Source: Pseudomonas sp. N3-W
Lineage (GTDB): Bacteria > Pseudomonadota > Gammaproteobacteria > Pseudomonadales > Pseudomonadaceae
DNA: 64,000 nt
Assembly: GCF_024970185.1 (NCBI RefSeq)
Contig: NZ_CP103965.1
Location: 2,228,001 to 2,292,000, forward strand
Direction of reading: 5' to 3'
Position numbers and translations under genes: made by a program. The stretch's first letter is position 1; each line of letters starts with the position of its first letter. Positions 26,901 to 35,836 of the stretch are shown in pieces. The notes under the pieces are model-generated. The model had not been told where the DNA came from. It did no database searches and saw nothing but the letters and a program-made list of their open reading frames with translations.

Positions 26901-29753
26901 CTACACAGGCGTACCGAGTTCATTCAGCAATTGCCGCACCTGTTTCAGGTCCGGCGTGGCATGGCCCTCGGTAAAGCGCGCATGGATCGGCGCCAGCAGC
27001 TCATAAGCTTGCCGGCGCCGCCCCTGACGCTGCCAAAGCCGCGCCAGCGACATTGCACTGCGCAACTCCCACATCAGCGCCCCCTGACTTTTCGCCACCT
27101 CCAACGCGTTCAACAGCGCCACCTCAATCCTGTGGGAGCGATGGTGCGACGATTCGACCTGCTCGCGCAGAGGCCCACCCAGACAGTCCACCTCTAGCGC
27201 CAGGTCTTCAATCTGCAAGCCCTCGGCCCGAACCCGCAAGATCTCCGCGGTACTCCAGCCCGCCGCCCCTGTCTCAGCCCGCTCGAGCAGGGCGTCATCC
27301 AGAAAACGGCCATCCAGCGTCACCATGATTTCACGCACCAGACCGCTTCCCGGCAGCGCCGGCAAAGTCGCTTGCGATTCATCAATCACCTGAGCGTAAT
27401 GCCGCGCCCAGTCATGGAACAACAACACCGAATGCTTCTGCGCCTGCTCCAGCAACAGGCGCAAGAGTTCGCGAGCGGTCGGTTTGTCGCCGTTGTACTG
27501 GGCGATCACACACCCTGCCAGCGCCAGGGTGTAGCAGACGGACATCCCGTGGTTGATTTGCAATGCAATGTCCAGCGCCTGCCGCGCAGTACGCCAGGCT
27601 TGTTCCGGCTGCCCCTGCAACCAGAGGATGCGCGCCAGAATCGTCAGCGCGGCGACGCTCTGGTCGTATTGCACGCCAAAGCCGTGGGTGAAGCGATTGA
27701 GATGGCCGCTCTGCGCCATGCGCTGGATCACTTGCTCGGCATCGGCCCGCGCCCGGTCCTGATCGCCTGCAAAATGCAGCGCCAGTACCCGCAGGCGTTG
27801 GGCGCTGAGGGACAGGGCGCCCAGGTCGTCGGCATACAGCCCCAAACGATCGAAATGTCGGCTCTGCGTCAGCGCCATTTGATAGTTGCCGCAACTGAGA
27901 TTGACCGCCATGTGCCCGGACACTGCCCGCAATTGACCGGCCACATCATCGTGTTGTACGGCCAGGAGACGGGCACTGACGAACGCCTCGATGGTTTCCT
28001 CGGTGCCGCCCTGAATGTGGTAACACGAACTGCCCAGGGCGAGTTTGAGGCTGATGCTCAAGTGAGGGCAGGGCTCGGCGCTGGTCGTGAGTAACGCCAG
28101 GGCTTTACGCAGGTAGCCGCCATGCTCCTTGAGCAGCGACAACTCTTGCCACAATGGTGTCGAGGCGGCCGTCAGGCGGATCGCCAAGTCGTCAGGCCCT
28201 GATCCGTTCAAGCCCCAGTCGAGGGCGGTACGGATGTCTTCCAGACTGCGGGCATACCGCTCGATCCACAGCCCCGTGGGCGTTTGCTCCCAGTCGTCGC
28301 GGGCTTGCTGCATCAATGCCAGGCAACGTTCGGCGTGGCGCTTGCGGGTGTCGGGCCATTCGGCGGCCAGTTCGAGTTTTACCAGCGCATAGTGGCGGGT
28401 GGTGTCGAGCAGGCGATAAAACACGGCTTCATCACCGACCTCCACGTTCAACAACGACTTGGCCACCAATTGCGTGATCGACGCAAACACCGCGCCGGGC
28501 TCAAGGTGCTGGCCGCCGATCACCGCGGCGGCTGATTCCAGGGTGAAGCTGGCCTGAAATATCCCCAATCGGCGCAGGCAGGTCTGCTCGCAACGGGTGA
28601 GCAGATTGAAGCTCCAGTCCAGCGTTGCGCGCAGCGTCTGATGGCGACTCAGCGCCGTGTGATCGCCCTGGCTCAACAAGCGAAAACTGCCGTGCAGTTG
28701 CGCCAGCAAGCCGCTCAGGCCCAGGCTGGCGACTTGCGCCGCCGCCAGCTCGATGGCCAACGGGATGCCGTCCAGGCGTCGGCAGATTTCAATCGCCACC
28801 GGCACATCGTCCTCGCTCAGCTCGAAACTGTCGTGGCAAGCCATGGCGCGTTCGACGAACAGCTGCAACGCCGCAAACTCCAGGGCACGGCTCGGCACGG
28901 CCAGGGGCGGCGGACAGTCGAGGGGGGCCAGGCGTTGCACGAATTCGCCCTCGGCCCGCAGGCTCTCGCGACTGGTGGCCAGGATGTGCACCTGTGGCGC
29001 GCCCCTCAGGATGCTCTCGCTCAGCAGCGCCACGGCATCCGGCAGGTGTTCGCAGTTGTCGATCACCAGCAGCATTCGCCGATCGCGCAAGTAGGTCGTG
29101 AGCGCGGATGTCGGTTCGCTGTCTGGCAAAACCAGGCCGAGCAGGGTGGCCAGGTGCCGGGTAATCAGCAGCGGATCGTTGACCGGTGCCAGGTCCAGAA
29201 AACGAATGCCGTCGCGGTAATGGCCGATCAACTGTTCGGCCACTCGCAGGGCGACAGTGGTCTTGCCGATACCGCCGGGACCGACCAGCGTGATGAAGCG
29301 CTGGCGCGGCAGTTGCGCCATGACGTTGTCCAGCAGAGGCTGGCGACCGATCAGGCGCGTATGGCGCACCGGCAGGTTATGCCGACCCGGTTCAACGAAG
29401 GCATTGGCGTCGCATTTCACAACAGGTTGCAGGGTAATCGGAGCGACAAAACTGTAGCCGCGCTGGGCCACCGTGACGATGTAGCGCTGGCCGGCCTGAC
29501 CGTCGCCCAATGCCTTGCGCAGCGCCGCCATGTGCACGCGCAAGTTGATGTCTTCGACCACACTGGTGGGCCAGACCCGGGCGATCAACTGTTGCTTGCT
29601 GACCACGCTCCCGGCGTGCTCCAGCAGCATCAACAGAATATCCATGGCGCGCCGACTCAGGCGCAGGGGCTGCTCGCCCTCCAGCACCAGGCGTTGCCCG
29701 GGATGGATTAGGTAAGGGCCGACATGCATGGCCAGTTCGGGGAAAAGAGACAA
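26901..29753 (-). CDS. Winged-helix/NTPase/helical-repeat transcriptional regulator, full-length form
   Basis: 950 residues from a proposed TTG start at 29753, chosen because AGGAG stands seven bases upstream; the first ATG (29729) has no ribosome site, and the longer ATG at 29840 runs through a REP element. The winged helix (RRAMDILLMLLEHAGSVVSK, VTVAQRGYSFVAPI) precedes a STAND NTPase with Walker A GPGGIGKTTVALRVAEQL and MLLVIDNCEHLPDAVALL. The C-terminal 480 residues are TPR-like helical repeats. It should be an NTP-gated transcription factor. It is a clear paralogue of the 25488 gene, converging 15 nt away. Confidence 0.88.
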   Translation of the reverse strand: MSLFPELAMHVGPYLIHPGQRLVLEGEQPLRLSRRAMDILLMLLEHAGSVVSKQQLIARVWPTSVVEDINLRVHMAALRKALGDGQAGQRYIVTVAQRGYSFVAPITLQPVVKCDANAFVEPGRHNLPVRHTRLIGRQPLLDNVMAQLPRQRFITLVGPGGIGKTTVALRVAEQLIGHYRDGIRFLDLAPVNDPLLITRHLATLLGLVLPDSEPTSALTTYLRDRRMLLVIDNCEHLPDAVALLSESILRGAPQVHILATSRESLRAEGEFVQRLAPLDCPPPLAVPSRALEFAALQLFVERAMACHDSFELSEDDVPVAIEICRRLDGIPLAIELAAAQVASLGLSGLLAQLHGSFRLLSQGDHTALSRHQTLRATLDWSFNLLTRCEQTCLRRLGIFQASFTLESAAAVIGGQHLEPGAVFASITQLVAKSLLNVEVGDEAVFYRLLDTTRHYALVKLELAAEWPDTRKRHAERCLALMQQARDDWEQTPTGLWIERYARSLEDIRTALDWGLNGSGPDDLAIRLTAASTPLWQELSLLKEHGGYLRKALALLTTSAEPCPHLSISLKLALGSSCYHIQGGTEETIEAFVSARLLAVQHDDVAGQLRAVSGHMAVNLSCGNYQMALTQSRHFDRLGLYADDLGALSLSAQRLRVLALHFAGDQDRARADAEQVIQRMAQSGHLNRFTHGFGVQYDQSVAALTILARILWLQGQPEQAWRTARQALDIALQINHGMSVCYTLALAGCVIAQYNGDKPTARELLRLLLEQAQKHSVLLFHDWARHYAQVIDESQATLPALPGSGLVREIMVTLDGRFLDDALLERAETGAAGWSTAEILRVRAEGLQIEDLALEVDCLGGPLREQVESSHHRSHRIEVALLNALEVAKSQGALMWELRSAMSLARLWQRQGRRRQAYELLAPIHARFTEGHATPDLKQVRQLLNELGTPV

Positions 29754-29799
29754 CGGTTTGCTCCTGCTGCGTGTCGATTGAGTCTTGAGCTGACGCGGC

Positions 29800-29896
29800 C
29801 CCCTGTGGGAGCGAGCCTGCTCGCGAAGGCGGCATTCCATTCAGCATCATTGTTGCCTGACCCACCGCTATCGCGAGCAGGTTCGCTCCCACAGGG
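29800..29896. repeat. REP doublet (inverted pair)
   Basis: CCCCTGTGGGAGCGAGCCTG at the left and GCGAGCAGGTTCGCTCCCAC at the right, in inverted order with about 45 nt between. It lies just upstream of the long regulator gene. From here to 30166 I see no gene; an open frame running into the perhydrolase gene is not credible. Confidence 0.9.
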
Positions 29897-30166
29897 ACTT
29901 GCGTTGTAACCCCTCTACCTCAGGTTTTTCGCGCATGTTCCCCAGCTTCTTCCAGCAACGCAATGATCGGGGTACATGCCCGTTCATCGGATGTCACGCG
30001 CCTCGGCCTCCAGCCATCCGCAACAGGTGCTGTATTTACTGGCTGCGGTGCCGATGCGCGGGACCTGAGGCAGTGCCCGGAATTAACAACGATTAACTCG
30101 TGCTGCCTGCGGTCTACGCCCAAAAATCCAGTCCTTCAAGACTCACCCTCGTCAAGGAGTATGCCC

Positions 30167-30991
30167 ATGAGTACCTTCACCACCCGCGATGGCACCGAAA
30201 TCTATTACAAGGACTGGGGCAGCGGTCAGCCCATCGTCTTCAGCCACGGCTGGCCATTGAACGCCGACAGCTGGGAATCGCAGATGTTCTTCCTGGCCTC
30301 CAAAGGCTACCGGGTGATCGCCCATGACCGCCGTGGTCACGGCCGCTCCAGCCAGCCGTGGTCGGGCAATGAAATGGACACCTATGCCGACGACCTCGCG
30401 CAGCTGATCGAGCTGCTGGACCTCAAGGACGCCGTGCTGTTCGGCTTCTCCACCGGGGGTGGCGAAGTGGCGCGTTATATCGGCCGCCATGGCACCGGTC
30501 GCGTCGCCAAGGCCGGGCTGATTTCGTCGGTGCCGCCGCTGATGCTCAAGACCGAAGCCAACCCCGGCGGCCTGCCGATCGAAGTGTTCGACGGCATCCG
30601 CCAGGCCTCGTTGGCAGACCGTTCGCAACTGTACATCGACCTCGCCAGCGGGCCGTTTTTCGGCTTCAACAAACCGGGTGCAAAACCGTCACAGGGCATG
30701 ATCGACTGGTTCTGGATGCAAGGCATGACCGCCGGCCACAAGAACGCCTACGACTGCATCAAGGCATTCTCGGAAACCGATTTCACCGAAGACCTGAAGA
30801 AGTTCGACGTGCCGACCCTGGTGATCCACGGCGATGCGGATCAGGTGGTGCCGATCGAGGCCGCGGGTATAGCCTCGGCGAAACTGGTGAAGGGCTCGAC
30901 ACTGAAAGTCTATCCGGGCGCGCCCCATGGCTTGACCGACACGCACAAGGATCAGCTCAACGAAGATCTGCTGGCGTTCCTCAAAGCCTGA
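30167..30991 (+). CDS. Alpha/beta hydrolase, non-heme chloroperoxidase/perhydrolase type
   Basis: 274 residues from the ATG at 30167, seven bases after AAGGAG (30154-30159); the ATG at 30161 is too close to that site. It has [16 protein letters not shown] (oxyanion region), [12 protein letters not shown], the nucleophile Ser in [15 protein letters not shown], the Asp in [13 protein letters not shown] and the His in [11 protein letters not shown]. These match cofactor-free haloperoxidases, which form peracids, and related esterases. The enzyme is cytoplasmic, with no signal peptide. It stands between a REP pair on each side. Confidence 0.93.
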   Translation: MSTFTTRDGTEIYYKDWGSGQPIVFSHGWPLNADSWESQMFFLASKGYRVIAHDRRGHGRSSQPWSGNEMDTYADDLAQLIELLDLKDAVLFGFSTGGGEVARYIGRHGTGRVAKAGLISSVPPLMLKTEANPGGLPIEVFDGIRQASLADRSQLYIDLASGPFFGFNKPGAKPSQGMIDWFWMQGMTAGHKNAYDCIKAFSETDFTEDLKKFDVPTLVIHGDADQVVPIEAAGIASAKLVKGSTLKVYPGAPHGLTDTHKDQLNEDLLAFLKA

Positions 30992-31000
30992 TCAGAACCC

Positions 31001-31116
31001 CCCCTGTGGGAGCGAGCCTGCTCGCGAAGGCGCCGGCACATTCGGCATCGCTGTTGATTGACCCACCGCTTTCGCGAGCAAGTCGAATCGTCGCACCACC
31101 GCTCCCACAAAGGGGG
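31001..31116. repeat. REP doublet with interrupted right arm
   Basis: The left unit CCCCTGTGGGAGCGAGCCTG is normal. The right unit TTCGCGAGCAAG is separated from its GCTCCCAC end by about 20 extra bases (TCGAATCGTCGCACCACC). It lies between two convergent genes. Confidence 0.85.
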
Positions 31117-31122
31117 CTGTGT

Positions 31123-31551
31123 TCAGCCCGCTGAGAGGCTGTTGTTGAATGGAATCGCACGCACAACCCGACACCGCCACGCAAACGGGTTGATCCCCTC
31201 GCTGCGGGTGAAGATGTGGCAGAAATGCGCCTGATCGCAAAACCCGCATTCCAGGCTGATTTGCGTCAGGCTCAGGTCAGTGGTCTGGATCAGTTGCTTG
31301 GCGCGGGCGATGCGTTGCTGGCGGATCCAGTCTTGCGGCGAGAGCCCGGTGCTGCACTTGAACGCCCGGGAAAAATGGCTGCGCGACAGCGCGCAAGCCT
31401 GTGCCAGTTCGCTGACTTCAACCGTTCCACCGAGCCGTTCGAGAATCAGCTGCTTGACCAGATTTTCGCGCCACGGGGCCAGGCCACCGGTGGTTCTGCC
31501 GGGTGCCGGGGTGATTGCCGCGCGGGCGGTGTTTTGCCGAGAAGGGGCCAT
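31123..31551 (-). CDS. Small AraC-family regulator
   Basis: 142 residues, essentially only the AraC/XylS DNA-binding domain after a 35-residue N-terminal stretch. HTH 1 is VSELAQACALSRSHFSRAFK and HTH 2 is SLTQISLECGFCDQAHFCHI, followed by FTRSEGINPFAWRC. There is no ligand domain, so it resembles the SoxS/MarA size class. The target is unknown; the convergent perhydrolase gene next to it is one candidate by position only. Confidence 0.88.
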   Translation of the reverse strand: MAPSRQNTARAAITPAPGRTTGGLAPWRENLVKQLILERLGGTVEVSELAQACALSRSHFSRAFKCSTGLSPQDWIRQQRIARAKQLIQTTDLSLTQISLECGFCDQAHFCHIFTRSEGINPFAWRCRVVRAIPFNNSLSAG

Positions 31552-31800
31552 GGCAGATATCCGTGTCGGAGCTTCATTCTTGGTCGCGGCGATCTGGGCG
31601 GCGAGTTAAACGTTGTTAATTGCGTGGGTACGAACAGCCGATCAAGCACCTGAACTCAGCACATTGCTGCAATTTTTCAAGGGATGGGCACGGGCAGAAT
31701 GGGTGTCATGTGGCGGCCCCGTTCAGGGCCGTTTTTCAGACTCGATAAAGGATGGCGGCATGCAAAAATCCCAGGCTGAACCCACAACGGAACCGTGCTG

Positions 31801-32712
31801 ATGAACCGAAACGATCTGCGCCGCGTCGACATGAACCTGCTGGTGATTTTCGAGGCCTTGATGTTCGAAAAGAACCTGACCCGGGTCGCCGAAAAACTCT
31901 TCATGGGCCAACCGGCAGTGAGTGCCGCGTTGGGGCGTTTGCGTGATCTGTTCGACGATCCGTTGCTGCTGCGCAACGGTCGCGGCATGGAGCCGACGGC
32001 GCGGGCGCTGACGATTCTCAAGGAGCTGCAACCGGCGATGGACACCATCTGCGGGGCAGTCAGCCGGGCCAAGGAATTCGATCCGACCACCAGTTGCGAC
32101 GTGTTTCGCATCGGCTTGTCGGATGACGCTGAATTCGGCCTGTTTCCGCCCCTGTTGAGCCAACTGCGCGAAGAGGCGCCGGGCATCATCGTGGTTGTGC
32201 GTCGCGCTAATTATTTATTGATGCCGGCGCTGCTGGCGTCCGGGGAAATCTCTGTCGGCGTCAGTTACACCACCGACCTGCCGGCCAACGCCAAGCGCAA
32301 GAAACTGCGCGACATCACCTGCAAGGTCCTGCGCGGCGACAAACGGCCCGGCGCCCTGACGCTGGACGAATACTGCGAACGGCCGCATGCAATGGTGTCG
32401 TTCTCCGGCGACTTGAGCGGCAACATCGACCTCGACCTGGCCAAGGTCGGACGCAGTCGCCGCGTAGTGCTGGGCGTGCCGCAATTCAGCGGGTTGCGCG
32501 CCTTGCTCGCCGGCACCGAGATGATCGCCACCGTGCCGGATTACGCGGCCTGTGCGCTGGTCGAAGGCTGCGACCTAAGGGCTGAAGACCCACCGTTTCC
32601 GATTGATGCCGCGCAACTGTCGATGGCCTGGAGCGGGGTGCACGACAACGACCCGGCGGAGCGCTGGCTGAGGTCACGGATCAGCGAATACATGTCCGTC
32701 CCGATCCCATGA
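31801..32712 (+). CDS. LysR-family regulator (NodD-like subgroup)
   Basis: 303 residues from the ATG at 31801. The N-terminal HTH (RRVDMNLLVIFEALMFEKNL, KLFMGQPAVSAALGRLRDLF) and DDPLLLRNGRGMEPTARA are typical of the NodD/SyrM-like branch. A periplasmic-binding-type effector domain follows. It lies 190 nt upstream of, and in the same direction as, the DoxX-ABM-amidohydrolase genes, and a REP palindrome separates them. Regulation of those genes is plausible but unproven. Confidence 0.92.
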   Translation: MNRNDLRRVDMNLLVIFEALMFEKNLTRVAEKLFMGQPAVSAALGRLRDLFDDPLLLRNGRGMEPTARALTILKELQPAMDTICGAVSRAKEFDPTTSCDVFRIGLSDDAEFGLFPPLLSQLREEAPGIIVVVRRANYLLMPALLASGEISVGVSYTTDLPANAKRKKLRDITCKVLRGDKRPGALTLDEYCERPHAMVSFSGDLSGNIDLDLAKVGRSRRVVLGVPQFSGLRALLAGTEMIATVPDYAACALVEGCDLRAEDPPFPIDAAQLSMAWSGVHDNDPAERWLRSRISEYMSVPIP

Positions 32713-32732
32713 TTCCTGCCAGGACACAGTTC

Positions 32733-32766
32733 CCCTGTGGGAGCGAGCAGGCTCGCTCCCACACGG
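32733..32766. repeat. REP palindrome, near-perfect
   Basis: GTGGGAGCGAGC (32737-32748), AG, then GCTCGCTCCCAC (32751-32762): 12-bp perfect arms. It lies just after the LysR gene and could form a stable hairpin in its transcript. Confidence 0.88.
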
Positions 32767-32902
32767 ATTTTGCGGTGGGTTCGGGATCTCAGTCCCAGCA
32801 AAGTCAGCACGTACATCCAATTTTTCCCGACCTTGCCCCGGCACTATCGTTTCAAGTGCCGGCGAAGCCATGCGGGCGATTTTCATTTGTGCGGGTAGGG
32901 CC

Positions 32903-33313
32903 ATGGACGCAACAAGATGGGATGAACGGGATCTGGGGCTGTTGTTCCTGCGGATCAGCGGCGGGCTGTTTCTGTTGTGGGTGCACGGTCTGCCAAAACT
33001 GCTTCACTACAGTGCGCAACTGCACGTCATCGAAGACCCGTTTCACCTGGGCCCGAGCCTGACCCTGATGCTGGCGATTTTCGCCGAGGTGCTGTGCCCG
33101 CTGCTGATCGTCGCCGGGCTGCTGGTGCGATTGGCCTGTTTGCCTATTCTGTTTGTGCTGCTGGTGGCGTTGCTGGTCGTGCACCCGCAATGGAGCCTTG
33201 AAGAGGGCCAGTTCGGCTGGCTGCTGTTGATCGTCTTCACCAGCATCTTCCTCGCCGGGCCGGGACGGCTGGCGCTCAATCACCGTTTCGCCGGAGTCTT
33301 GAGTCATGCCTGA
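32903..33313 (+). CDS. DoxX family membrane protein
   Basis: 136 residues with four hydrophobic helices. The start DERDLGLLFLRISGGLFLLW with WVHGLPKLLHY is the usual DoxX pattern. The start at 32903 is preferred because GGTAGGG lies just upstream. DoxX-like proteins are quinone-linked or redox membrane proteins of poorly known role. It overlaps the next gene by 8 nt, so it belongs to the coupled set ending with the amidohydrolase. Confidence 0.87.
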   Translation: MDATRWDERDLGLLFLRISGGLFLLWVHGLPKLLHYSAQLHVIEDPFHLGPSLTLMLAIFAEVLCPLLIVAGLLVRLACLPILFVLLVALLVVHPQWSLEEGQFGWLLLIVFTSIFLAGPGRLALNHRFAGVLSHA

Positions 33314-33929
33314 TACCCACCGTGTCGAGCCTGCAAAACCGGGTTTCGATGAAGTCGTGACACTGATCGTCAAACACCGGGTCAAGGCCGGTTTTGAAGT
33401 GCCGTATGAAGCCTGGCTGCGCAACATCGTCAGCGTGGCGGGGCAGCGCAATGGGCACTTGGGCGTGGACGTGGTCCGCGGCAAGAACGCCGGCCTCGAC
33501 ACCTACACCTGCGTGCTGCGTTTTTGTTCCACCGAGGCCATGCAGCAATGGCTCGATTCCCCGGTGCGCCAGGAACTGGTCGATAAAGCTGCGCCGATGC
33601 TGGCCGACGGCGACCAGACCGAAGTCAACCCGGTCAACGAGTTCTGGTTCTCGCCACTGGCCGATGCGGCCTCGCCGCCGCCACGCTGGAAGCAGGCGCT
33701 CATCACCTTGCTGGTGATTCTGCCGCACACCTTGCTGGTGCCGCTGCTCTGGGGGCCGTTGCTCAAGCTCAATGGCTTTTTGTCCAACTACGTGGTCGCC
33801 ACGTTCCTGATCACCCTGACCATCGTGGTCTCGGTGGTGTACCTGTTCATGCCCCGAGCCACGCGCCTGTTTGCGCCGTGGCTGACCGCCGATACGGCTC
33901 ATTCCACCCTGCGTGAGGAAACGCGATGA
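33306..33929 (+). CDS. Antibiotic biosynthesis monooxygenase (ABM) domain fused to a membrane tail
   Basis: 207 residues. Residues 15-110 match the dimeric alpha/beta-barrel ABM fold (VTLIVKHRVKAGFEVPYEAW, GHLGVDVVRGK, TYTCVLRFCSTEAMQQWLDS). Two membrane helices follow (LITLLVILPHTLLVPLLWGP and NYVVATFLITLTIVVSVVYL). The fusion is known in membrane-bound ABM proteins. Family members are cofactor-free monooxygenases or heme oxygenases. It overlaps DoxX by 8 nt and the amidohydrolase by 4 nt. Confidence 0.87.
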   Translation: MPDTHRVEPAKPGFDEVVTLIVKHRVKAGFEVPYEAWLRNIVSVAGQRNGHLGVDVVRGKNAGLDTYTCVLRFCSTEAMQQWLDSPVRQELVDKAAPMLADGDQTEVNPVNEFWFSPLADAASPPPRWKQALITLLVILPHTLLVPLLWGPLLKLNGFLSNYVVATFLITLTIVVSVVYLFMPRATRLFAPWLTADTAHSTLREETR

Positions 33930-35764
33930 ACGCCGATCTGATTCTGTTCAATGGCCAGTTTCACACTGTTGACCGCACCAAACCCCTCGCCAGCGCCGTG
34001 GCCATCAGTGACGGCCGGTTTGTCGTGGTCGGCTCCGATGCCCAGGCCATGGCCCTGCGCGGTGCCGGCACGCAGGTCGTCGACCTCAAGGGCCGCTGCG
34101 TCATCCCCGGCCTCAACGACTCGCACTTGCACCTGATCCGGGGCGGCCTGAACTACAACCTCGAACTGCGCTGGGAAGGCGTCCCGTCCCTGGCCGATGC
34201 CCTGCGCATGCTCAAGGATCAGGCCGACCGCACGCCGACACCGCAGTGGGTGCGCGTGGTCGGTGGCTGGAACGAATTCCAGTTCGCCGAAAAGCGCATG
34301 CCGACCATCGAAGAACTCAATCAGGCCGCGCCGGACACCCCGGTGTTCGTGCTGCACCTGTACGACCGCGCCTTGCTCAACCGCGCGGCACTGCGAGTCG
34401 CCGGCTACACCCGCAACACGCCGAACCCGCCGGGCGGCGAGATTGTCCGTGATGCCAATGGCGACCCGACCGGCATGCTGGTGGCGCGCCCCAACGCGAT
34501 GATTCTGTACTCGACCCTGGCCAAGGGACCGAAGCTGCCGCTGGAATATCAGGTCAACTCGACCCGCCAATTCATGCGCGAACTCAATCGTCTCGGCCTG
34601 ACCAGCGCCATCGACGCCGGTGGCGGCTTCCAGAATTACCCGGACGATTATGCGGTGATCGAGCAGTTGGCCAAGGACCAGCAACTGACCGTGCGCATTG
34701 CCTACAACCTGTTCACCCAGAAGCCCAAGGAAGAACTCAGCGACTTCAAGAACTGGACCAGCAGCGTGACCCTGCACCAGGGCGACGACTACCTGCGCCA
34801 CAACGGCGCCGGGGAAATGCTGGTGTTCTCGGCGGCGGATTTCGAGGACTTCCTCGAACCGCGTCCGGACCTGCCGCAAACCATGGAAGAGGAGCTGGAG
34901 CCGGTGGTGCGCCACCTGGTCGAGCAGCGCTGGCCGTTCCGTCTGCACGCTACCTACAACGAATCCATCAGCCGCATGCTCGACGTGTTCGAGAAGGTCA
35001 ATCGCGACATTCCGTTCAACGGCTTGCCGTGGTTCTTCGACCATTGCGAAACCATTACCCCGCAGAACATCGAGCGAGTGAAGGCATTGGGTGGCGGTAT
35101 CGCGATTCAGGACCGCATGGCGTTCCAGGGCGAGTACTTCGTCGAGCGCTACGGCGCCAAAGCCGCCGAAGCCACGCCGCCGATCAAACGCATGCTCGCC
35201 GAAGGGGTGCCGGTCGGCGCGGGCACCGACGCCACGCGCGTTTCCAGCTACAACCCGTGGACCTCGCTGTACTGGATGGTCAGCGGACGCACCGTCGGCG
35301 GTCTGGAATTGCACGCCGAAGGCCTGTCGCGCCAGACCGCGTTGGAACTGTTCACCCACGGCAGCGCCTGGTTCTCGTCCGAGCAGGGCAAGAAAGGCCA
35401 GATCAAGGTCGGGCAACTGGCCGACCTTGCGGCCCTGAGCGCGGACTTCTTTCATTGCGATGAAGAAGCCATCAAATGGATCGAATCGGTACTGACCGTG
35501 GTGGGCGGCAAGGTGGTGTACGCCGCCGGTGATTTCGAAAAACTCGGGCCCGCCAGCGTGCCGGTGCTGCCGGACTGGTCGCCGGTGGTGAAAGTCCCAG
35601 GCCACTGGCGCCCGACGTCGCCGATGCAGGCCCAGGTCCACCATTGCAGTGGACCGTGCGGGGTGCATTCCCACAGCCATGAGCGGGCGCGCCTGTCGAA
35701 TGCGCCAGTCAGTGATTTCGCCGGTTTCTGGGGCGCCTTCGGCTGCTCGTGCTTTGCCTTCTGA
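33926..35764 (+). CDS. Amidohydrolase (YtcJ-like) with Cys/His-rich C-terminal tail
   Basis: 612 residues. The amidohydrolase fold is clear: ADLILFNGQFHTVDRTKPLA, VIPGLNDSHLHLIRGGLN (metal-binding HxH), WFFDHCETITPQNIERVKAL, and GAGTDATRVSSYNPWTSLYW with the catalytic Asp. The last 45 residues contain HHCSGPCGVHSHSHE and end FGCSCFAF, an unusual tail rich in Cys and His that could bind metal. No signal peptide is seen. It is coupled to the ABM gene (ATGA). The substrate is unknown. Confidence 0.9.
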   Translation: MNADLILFNGQFHTVDRTKPLASAVAISDGRFVVVGSDAQAMALRGAGTQVVDLKGRCVIPGLNDSHLHLIRGGLNYNLELRWEGVPSLADALRMLKDQADRTPTPQWVRVVGGWNEFQFAEKRMPTIEELNQAAPDTPVFVLHLYDRALLNRAALRVAGYTRNTPNPPGGEIVRDANGDPTGMLVARPNAMILYSTLAKGPKLPLEYQVNSTRQFMRELNRLGLTSAIDAGGGFQNYPDDYAVIEQLAKDQQLTVRIAYNLFTQKPKEELSDFKNWTSSVTLHQGDDYLRHNGAGEMLVFSAADFEDFLEPRPDLPQTMEEELEPVVRHLVEQRWPFRLHATYNESISRMLDVFEKVNRDIPFNGLPWFFDHCETITPQNIERVKALGGGIAIQDRMAFQGEYFVERYGAKAAEATPPIKRMLAEGVPVGAGTDATRVSSYNPWTSLYWMVSGRTVGGLELHAEGLSRQTALELFTHGSAWFSSEQGKKGQIKVGQLADLAALSADFFHCDEEAIKWIESVLTVVGGKVVYAAGDFEKLGPASVPVLPDWSPVVKVPGHWRPTSPMQAQVHHCSGPCGVHSHSHERARLSNAPVSDFAGFWGAFGCSCFAF

Positions 35765-35778
35765 GCAGCAAAAAATAA

Positions 35779-35802
35779 AGCGCCGGCCAACGAGCCGGCG
35801 CT
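35779..35802. terminator. Strong GC-rich hairpin after the amidohydrolase gene
   Basis: AGCGCCGGC (35779-35787) and GCCGGCGCT (35794-35802) with a 6-nt loop. It is flanked by A-runs on both sides in + orientation, so the T-run needed for intrinsic termination exists only for leftward transcription. In the rightward direction it may act as an mRNA-stabilising or processing stem between the amidohydrolase and the isochorismatase genes. Confidence 0.6.
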
Positions 35803-35836
35803 ATCAAAAAAACAACCACCCCCCAAGGAGTTTCAC

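Noticed and set aside
29840..29963. Upstream starts for the long regulator (29840) and the perhydrolase (29963)
   Set aside because: The former runs through a REP element and the latter through a non-coding region; better ribosome sites exist at the chosen starts.
33899..35680. 593-codon leftward frame opposite the amidohydrolase gene
   Set aside because: Antisense shadow; the + strand has full family motifs and coupled neighbours.
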